From NCBI RefSeq assembly GCF_027409185.1, contig NC_084462.1:28185577-28249576 (forward strand): DNA of 64,000 nucleotides. The letters run 5' to 3'. Position 1 is the first letter of the stretch; each line of letters begins with the position of its first letter. This DNA comes from Cynocephalus volans. Lineage: Eukaryota; Chordata; Mammalia; Dermoptera; Cynocephalidae. Below the pieces are notes generated by a model. That model was given only the letters and a program-made list of their open reading frames with translations, searched no databases and was not told where the DNA came from. Shown piece by piece: positions 59,401 to 64,000 of this stretch. Position numbers and translations under genes: made by a program.

Positions 59401-61644
59401 CACATTAGCTGCTGACTTGAGATCCCACATAGGCAGCAATCATGTTTATTTTGTTCACATTATATCAACAGTTCCTAATACCGCATCTGGCCTAGAGAAG
59501 ATACTCAAATATTTGAAAAGTGAATAAATCAAAAGGACATCAGTAGCTGTTAAAGTCTAAGTTCCCCACTTACTGTAGAGGCCTCCTCTGCCATGTCTCA
59601 AATAGCTGGACTTCTAGACAGTACCTAAAGATCTCGAGGGTAGGAATTCAAAGCTTGCTCTACTGCTGAACATTTCTGCTTGCTCTTCTTCATGTCATCC
59701 TGAACTTGGCTGCCTTATCACTTAGCCATTTAGCTCCTCGAGGCAGGAACTGGCAAACTGGCTGGGGGTGGGGATGGGGGCAGTCCCTCCTGAAGCTTGT
59801 TTTTGTGATTTTCACATTTTTAAAGATTTCTTTAAAAAAATAAAAAAGGAATATTTTATAAAGACCTTACAAAGTTTGCAAAGCCTATTATATTTATTAT
59901 CTAACCTTTACAGAAAGTTTACACTCCTGCACTAGAAGAATAAAGAGCAAGTGTGATGACCCCTCTCCATAAGCCAGCCCTCAAACATCCACCACAGCTT
60001 CTCATCTTCCCCAACTGAATGTCTCCTGAGCCCTCAATTCTCCTGGATTCATGGTTCACCTCTCCCTCGCTGTCCTGGCTGTCTTCCTCCAAATGCCTCA
60101 AGCTTGTCAAAGCCACAGTAAGTACATCAGATCATCTTTTAAAAAGTCACTCACCTCCAGCCTGCTCACAGTGTCTTCATTCCCAACAATTTCGTTCAGC
60201 TTTACTGGCCTGTATTTTTCAACCCTGTTTTTTAAGAAAATGCATAAAAAATGTTGACATAGCTATCCTCACACTACCCAAAAGAAACCACTAAAGGGCA
60301 ATCCTAAGAGCTTTGTCAGAAGATTATATACATTCAATAAAAATATGCCAAATGGTTGCAGGTTTTAAATTTAATGAGGTGCCCAAATGCCATTTGAAAA
60401 GTTAAGTGCATGAGAACTGTCCACCAAAGGCTTCAAACTCTCCACAGCAGAGAAACACCTGTTATTGCTGGAGAGGGCCAGAGCAGGCCAGCTGGACCAA
60501 TGTGACACTGTACAGCAGCATGGTGTGTTCATCACAACAGAGGCCCAGCACACACAGCACTGACATCATTTGGTCTAGCAGACATGGGTGCAACAGAGCC
60601 CTTCTCATACTCACCTGCCAGTTTTTGTAGAAACGTGCCAGGTGCACAGCACGGCTGGCTAGACAAAAACCACAGCCTATGCTGTGTAGAGTGGACAGGC
60701 TATTCACACCAATAATTCTCTCTTTTAAATTAACAAGCCAACTATGTTATAAGAGAAAATGACTTTCTCCAGCTCTGAGAATAGAAGTGGTGGTAGATTC
60801 GCAATGATTTGACCTTCAGAATTTCCTTTGTCCTTTATTAAATACACTGATTTATTCTCAGCTTGCAACTTGTAGAGGTACTGGTTCTGTCCAGAAGTAA
60901 CTGCCTGCAAACAAGCTTGTTTGCCACAAACTAAGAGAAACAAAGACAACTCTCCTCCAAGCCCAGCAGCCAGAGCACGCTTGCTTCTACTCATTTACTT
61001 ATTCTTCATACTTAGCCCCTTCCAGGTGCCAAGCACTGCGTAAGGATCTTGAGGAGAGGAAAGCAGAAAGTACAGAGATGAGCAAAAAAAGGAAAAATAG
61101 AATGCAAGCCACATAAGTAATACAAAAATTTTTGATAGCTGCATTAAAAGGTAAAAAGAAAACACGTGAAGTTAATTTTAGTATTTTATTGAACCTAATC
61201 AAGTCAAAGCATTATTATTTTCAACACGGCATCAATATAAAAAATGACAGTCTTTTTTTAATACTAAGAGTAGGTGGTCACGCGAGGTAGCCCTTATTGT
61301 CATTAGCACTGTTCTGAGCAAGACCCTGGTAGTAGAACGCAGACCCCAGGTGGGTTCGGCGACCCACGTCCCGCGCCTTTCCTAAACAAAAATCTACTCG
61401 ACACCACCCCAGGGCTTCCTGCCCCTCTCAGGACCCCCCAAAAGAGCCCCCGACCCCCATGTTCCTCCGGGGCACGGCCCTCCACTCGCCCACCCTCACG
61501 TCCGGATGCGCGCACTGTTTACGGCCTTGGTCCTCACCACGGCAGCTCGTAGTGGCCGGCGCTGCCGGAGGCCTTGCTGGGGGCGGGGGCAAGGTCCTGG
61601 GCCCCGCGCTCGCCCGCGCCACTACAGCTCGCCTGCACCTCCAT
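47372..61644 (-). CDS. RFC2: Replication factor C subunit 2 (RFC40), eleven coding exons
   Basis: An AAA+ ATPase subunit of the nuclear clamp loader that places PCNA on primed DNA, also used in RFC-like checkpoint and cohesion complexes. From high to low coordinate, exons 61644-61538, 60224-60155, 58375-58334, 58050-57944, 57589-57488, 55646-55546, 52409-52252, 52027-51962, 50477-50397, 48961-48848 and 47482-47372 join to 1059 nt, 352 residues plus TAG. Human is 354; the difference is in the variable N terminus. Walker A GPPGTGKT is at 74-81, Walker B VVILDEAD at 135-142, sensor-1 region ACNAS at 168-172, and the RFC-box SRC arginine finger at 181-183. All junctions are GT-AG and in phase. 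The codon-level match to known RFC2 is close throughout. Confidence 0.98.
47655..48640 (+). mobile_element. Old L1 ORF2 3' part, sense
   Basis: GGGAAATGCAAATTAAAGCC, ATGAGATACCATTATACACC, CACTTTGGAAAACAGTTTGG and TTTACCCAAGAAAAATGAAA are in L1 ORF2 order, with frameshifts. It fills most of the last RFC2 intron, antisense to RFC2. Confidence 0.8.
48848..48961 (-). CDS. RFC2: RFC2 coding exon 10
   Basis: Acceptor TGTAG, donor GTCAGT. Encodes [20 protein letters not shown] and on to [10 protein letters not shown]. Confidence 0.98.
50040..50184 (-). mobile_element. CYN SINE, GC-rich dimer subtype, antisense
   Basis: T-run, GACCGGTAACCCTCAGCACG and CCATATGGGATCTGAACCTG; duplication CAGATCTACTCCTTTT / CAGGTCTACTACTTTT at 50024-50039 and 50185-50200. 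Lies in RFC2 intron 9, in sense with RFC2. Confidence 0.82.
50205..50330 (+). mobile_element. MIR SINE
   Basis: GGGTGACTCAGCGAAAGGAA, CTCTCTGAATGACAGTTTTC and TCATCTGTAAATTGCACCCA fit the MIR core. Confidence 0.65.
50397..50477 (-). CDS. RFC2: RFC2 coding exon 9
   Basis: Acceptor GGTCAG, donor GTTGGG. Encodes [20 protein letters not shown] and NIEEAYK, the start of the C-terminal collar domain. Confidence 0.98.
51565..51735 (+). mobile_element. MIR SINE
   Basis: TAGCAGCCAAGTGACCTCAG, CACCTGAGCCCAGTTCCTCA and GTTGCGGGGACCAGTAAGAT follow the MIR consensus. Confidence 0.6.
51962..52027 (-). CDS. RFC2: RFC2 coding exon 8
   Basis: Acceptor CAACAG, donor GTACAG. Encodes [20 protein letters not shown] and FK. 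Confidence 0.98.
52252..52409 (-). CDS. RFC2: RFC2 coding exon 7
   Basis: Acceptor GCCCAG, donor GTACAC. Encodes [20 protein letters not shown] through the lid domain to GDMRQ. The SRC arginine finger contacts ATP in the neighbouring subunit. Confidence 0.98.
52880..53400 (+). mobile_element. Old L2 LINE fragment, sense
   Basis: TGTTAGACTACTACAATCAC, AATTGGTCTCTCTCTGATTC and ACCTACCTCCTCGTGTAGCC are L2-like in consensus order. Confidence 0.55.
53470..53800 (-). mobile_element. Old L2 LINE fragment, antisense
   Basis: GGAGTCCATTGAAGGTACAG, TGACTCAGGTGCAAGAGAAG and ACTTGGGGTGACACAGGCCT resemble antisense L2. Confidence 0.4.
54534..54608 (+). mobile_element. CYN SINE, 5'-truncated monomer
   Basis: Begins inside the unit at TTGGTTAGAGTGCAACCTTA and runs through CATACCTGCCAGCTGCCCCA to a short A tail. 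Confidence 0.7.
55205..55350 (+). mobile_element. MIR SINE
   Basis: GACCTGGGATTCCAGTCCCA, CTTGCTATGTGACTTTGGGC and GTAAAGTGATGCTAATAATA are in MIR order. Confidence 0.75.
55546..55646 (-). CDS. RFC2: RFC2 coding exon 6
   Basis: Acceptor TTTTCAG, donor GTAAGT. Encodes [20 protein letters not shown] and on to [13 protein letters not shown] (sensor 1). Confidence 0.98.
56095..56315 (+). mobile_element. MIR SINE
   Basis: ACACAGGGCAAGTTACTGGA, GATAATGATACTGCCTTCTT and GTGTTCAATAAATGTTAGCT match the MIR core and 3' end. Confidence 0.75.
56386..56546 (+). mobile_element. CYN SINE, dimer
   Basis: GGGCTGGCCCATGGCTCACT, CATATAGGGATGGCCGGTTA and an A tail; duplication AAAAACTATGTTCA at 56372-56385 and 56547-56560. 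Lies in RFC2 intron 5. Confidence 0.87.
57071..57483 (+). mobile_element. Solo LTR of the ERVL-MaLR group (MST/THE1-like)
   Basis: A 413-bp element starting TGTAGTGGATTGAATTATGT and ending GGACTAATATA, with the typical MaLR ending (AATAAA, TTTATAAATCACCCAGT, TGGACTAATA). It is flanked by the 5-bp duplication CTACC (57066-57070 and 57484-57488). No internal viral genes are present. It sits antisense in RFC2 intron 5 and abuts the exon 5 donor. Confidence 0.85.
57488..57589 (-). CDS. RFC2: RFC2 coding exon 5 (Walker B)
   Basis: A 102-nt exon encoding [20 protein letters not shown] and then [13 protein letters not shown], so it carries the DEAD Walker B box. The donor is CAG/GTAG followed immediately by the end of an LTR insertion. 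The exon length is a multiple of three with matching phases, so skipping stays in frame. Confidence 0.97.
57944..58050 (-). CDS. RFC2: RFC2 coding exon 4 (Walker A)
   Basis: Encodes [20 protein letters not shown] and on to LELNASND; it begins exactly at the Walker A loop. Acceptor CTAG, donor GTATGT. Confidence 0.98.
58334..58375 (-). CDS. RFC2: RFC2 coding exon 3
   Basis: Acceptor CCTCAG, donor GTAAGT. A 42-nt exon encoding [14 protein letters not shown]. Confidence 0.97.
58465..59350 (+). mobile_element. Old L2 LINE, sense, interrupted by MER5A
   Basis: CATTCAAAACTGAACTCCCC, TTGTCTGGATTGCCACCAAC, CCCCCTCCAATCCATTTCCC, AGGCCCTGCACAATCTGGAT and GGGGCCTCTGCACATGCTGC follow L2 ORF2 and 3' order. 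It occupies much of RFC2 intron 2. Confidence 0.75.
58990..59155 (+). mobile_element. MER5A-type hAT DNA element inside L2
   Basis: GTTACTCAGAGTGGCCCCAC, ACCAGCAGCATCGGCACCAC and CTACTGGATCAGAATCCACA match MER5A words in order. L2 sequence resumes after it. Confidence 0.7.
60155..60224 (-). CDS. RFC2: RFC2 coding exon 2
   Basis: Encodes [20 protein letters not shown] and on to RLE, the RFC box II region (WVEKYRP) of clamp-loader subunits. Donor GTGAGT. Confidence 0.98.
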
Positions 61645-62170
61645 TCTCGCGCCGGCTCTTCCCGCCGCCCGAGGGCCCGTCCCGTGACGCAATCACTCAA
61701 GCCCCGCCCCTGGTTCCCGGGCGACGAGCGGAAGCCGAGTGCCTGCCCTTTCCGCGCCTGCGCAGAGAGCTCCGGCGAGTCTGGGCACTGGTGGTTAGCC
61801 CCGGGGTTGCTACGGGAGACCCGGCGTCCGGCCTGGAAGCGAGAGGAAGGCGAGTCCTGACCGCGTCGCCTTCCGGGGAGGCAGGTGGCTCCAGCAACGG
61901 GCGTTTGTGTGATTTGTCTGGGAGACCGTCTCCGCGGCGGCCCGTCCGAGGCTGCGCCCCGGCGGGGTGGGAGGAGCAGGGTCCTGTGTGCTGTGCGGCG
62001 CCATCCCGGCGCGTCCTGGGCCGGACGCTCCGGACTGCTCCGAACGTCAGAGGAGCAGCCCCCGCTGGGTGGCCTCCTGTTCCCGAGCCGTGTTTGGTTC
62101 CTGACGTTTACTGTCAGGGAACTCTCACTCTGCTGCAAGATGGGGATCGCCCCCGCCCCCATTTTGCAGA
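61320..62170 (-). promoter_or_regulatory. RFC2: RFC2 CpG-island promoter
   Basis: GC- and CpG-dense block over and upstream of RFC2 exon 1, with no TATA box. Within 120 bp upstream of the ATG are a CRE/ATF-like TGACGCAAT (61686-61694), a GC box CCCCGCCCC (61703-61711), an E2F-type TTTCCGCGCC (61750-61759) and an NRF-1-like GCGCCTGCGC (61755-61764). An E2F site fits a replication gene induced at G1/S. The motif calls are by eye. Confidence 0.75.
61538..61644 (-). CDS. RFC2: RFC2 coding exon 1
   Basis: ATG at 61644-61642 lies in a CpG island. Encodes the weakly conserved [20 protein letters not shown] leader and then GHYELPW. Donor GTGAGG. Confidence 0.96.
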
Positions 62171-62499
62171 GGAGGAAACTGAACCTGGCCCTCTGTCAGA
62201 TGGGCTTTGATTTTCATTCCAGAAAAATAGTTACTTCCTATTCACACGTGCTTTGAGCACTGCTTTAGGTTGTTTTTCTATTTATTGAACCAATCTTTCC
62301 TCCCATAGCCCGAAGGTCATAATAATAATGAATAATGTCTGTCATTTACTACGTCCTACCTGTGCGCTAGATCTTATCATTTTGGAAGTGGAGACACAGG
62401 CTTGGGAATGATTAATTTGTACAGTGTCGTTTAGGTTGTAAGTGCTGGAGCCAGAATTTATTTCCCACCTTGGTGTCAAAGCTCTTCATTCAAAATTCA

Positions 62500-62677
62500 A
62501 TCCAAGGCCAGCCCGTGGCTCACTCCGGAGAGTGTAGTACTGATAACACCAAGGCCACGGGTTCGGATCCCTATATAGGGATAGCCGGTTCGCTCATTTG
62601 GAAAGCGAGGTGTTGACAACACCAAGTCAAGGGTTGCGATCCCCTTACCGGTCACAAATAAAAATAAATAAATAAAT
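62500..62677 (+). mobile_element. CYN SINE, dimer
   Basis: AAGGCCAGCCCGTGGCTCAC, CTATATAGGGATAGCCGGTT and an AAATA-type tail; AAAATTCA flanks at 62492-62499 and 62678-62685. Confidence 0.83.
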
Positions 62678-62739
62678 AAAATTCATTTTGCACTTACCAT
62701 ATTGCATTATAATTTCAGGTTAAAAACTGGCTTCAGCGT

Positions 62740-62822
62740 CTGAATTGAAGGCAAGGATTGGGACCTGTTTATCTCTATCCCTAGTGCTTAGCACAGGGAC
62801 TGACACACTGTAAATGTTCCAG
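62740..62822 (+). mobile_element. L2 LINE 3' end
   Basis: GAATTGAAGGCAAGGATTGG and CCTAGTGCTTAGCACAGGGA are typical sense L2 3' words. Confidence 0.6.
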
Positions 62823-62887
62823 TGTCTTTTTTTTTTAAATTTATTTTGATTGGAGGTTTCTAATTAGTGCGCTGATAAATTCTGATT

Positions 62888-64000
62888 TACATTTTTTTTT
62901 ACTGAATCATACTTGATTATACATATTTTGGGGGTTCAGAGTTGACATATGTTGATCAAATCAATATTACTAGCATATATATTGTTACAAATCGTACTTA
63001 TTCCTTATGCCCCTTGTCCAATCCTTCCCTGTCTCCCTCTCCCCCTCCCCCTGATAACCCTAGATTTCTTCTCTCCTTCTGAAAAAGTAATGGTTACTCT
63101 GTTGATTTGTTGCCTAGATGATCTGTCCAATGCTGAGAGGTGGGATCAGGTCCCCCAATATTATCATAGAGCAGATGCTTGTTCTGTCACTCTGGAATGG
63201 GCTTTGTGGAGAGAGACATCCTCTTGTTTTCTTTGGGCTCTGCTGGTGACTCTCCTTGTGTCAATGCGCTCCAGTGGCTAGTGTACCATGTGCATGGTGG
63301 TTGTGGTGTCTAGCTGCTTTCGCAGCAGCCATGGTTATTGTGGTAGCTGTGGTGGGCCACCCACATGGAGGTGATGTTTTTGGCATGCTCCTTGGTGCTG
63401 GCAGTGTGCCTGGTTGTGGGATGGGGTTTCATCCCCAGATCCATACCTCAGGGCCAGGGCAGGCCCTAAGGCACTGGTGGTGTGCCTGGGCCGGAACTAA
63501 TTTTGTCCTTTGCTTACTTCTAAAATGGGGGAACTTCCTGTGGGAACCAGTACTTGAACTGTGTTGTTGAGCTAAATTGCTGCTTTGCTGCTGATTCCCT
63601 AGGGAAGACTTTTTGTGCAGCTCCAGGTTTAATGGTTGATCTTATAGGTACTTCTGGCTCTCCAGAGACCCAGTGCACCTGGATTATGTAGAAACTCTGG
63701 TCTGGGCCTGAATCTTTTCATCAAACTGCACCCCATGCAATTCTATATTCCTGACTAGTCTTTTCTGAGTGGTTCTGTGCTGATTGGGAGGTGGATTGGC
63801 TGTCCTTGCTGTGCCCCAGTGTTCCCCCGATGGACCCATCTCTCCCACTACCCGTGCTCCAAACACTTCCTGTGGGACGGGCCGTGCACCAGTCCCTTGC
63901 GATGACTCACCAGCCTCTGAGTGGCTCCTGTTTTTCAGTCATTGTAGCTCCTCACTCCTATGTGGGTCCATGGGAACCCACATAGTGGTCTTGCTGTCCT
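62888..64000 (-). mobile_element. Probable L1-family 3' region, antisense, running off the window
   Basis: Begins with a T-run (62892-62900), then GAGTTGACATATGTTGATCA and the CTCCCCCTCCCC tract, which resemble antisense L1 3' UTR. The following 900 bp is GC-moderate with no long conserved frame and could be lineage-specific LINE UTR. The family is inferred. Confidence 0.4.

Noticed and set aside
61428-62162. 244-residue minus-strand and 234-residue plus-strand frames in the RFC2 promoter
   Set aside because: GC-rich island with few stops. The true RFC2 exon 1 is read in another frame, and neither translation resembles a known protein.

Overview
This is a mammalian chromosomal window carrying three spliced protein-coding genes that are neighbours in the Williams-Beuren region (human 7q11.23): EIF4H (+ strand, complete coding region, promoter and 3' UTR), LAT2/NTAL (+ strand, complete coding region) and RFC2 (- strand, complete coding region with its CpG-island promoter). 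The EIF4H and RFC2 exons translate into proteins nearly identical to the known mammalian ones, and the LAT2 exons are clearly homologous. The order and orientations match the human arrangement.

The interspersed repeats point to the species. There are about two dozen copies of a tRNA-Ile-derived SINE in monomeric, dimeric and trimeric forms, most with A tails and several with clean target-site duplications. There are no Alu, B1/B2 or carnivore SINEs. This matches my knowledge of the CYN SINEs of colugos (Dermoptera), so the window is most likely from Galeopterus or Cynocephalus. The host call is an inference from repeats, not from a database.

Layout: 1-900 upstream DNA with an old MIR and a CYN trimer; 900-1900 CpG-island promoter and exon 1 of EIF4H; 1502-16995 a 15.5-kb first intron full of CYN, L1, MIR and a U6 pseudogene; 16996-24198 EIF4H coding exons 2-7 with the mir-590 hairpin in intron 5; 24199 to about 26030 the EIF4H 3' UTR; about 26.0-35.6 kb intergenic or LAT2 upstream DNA with low-complexity CT/GT tracts; 35690-42184 eleven LAT2 coding exons and a probable noncoding terminal exon near 44836-45710; 43.0-44.4 kb an old L2 element with a 30-bp tandem repeat; 47.1-61.65 kb RFC2 on the minus strand in eleven coding exons; 61.3-62.2 kb the RFC2 CpG-island promoter; 62.5-64 kb repeats, probably ending in an antisense L1.

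The genes do not form an operon or pathway. EIF4H stimulates the eIF4A helicase in translation initiation, LAT2 is a membrane adaptor in immune-receptor signalling, and RFC2 is a clamp-loader ATPase. The most notable observation is a MaLR-type LTR inserted in the 5' splice site of the RFC2 exon that encodes the Walker B motif. Its 5-bp target duplication supplies the current donor GT, and skipping that exon would be in frame. I found no CRISPR array, operon or other undescribed multi-gene system.
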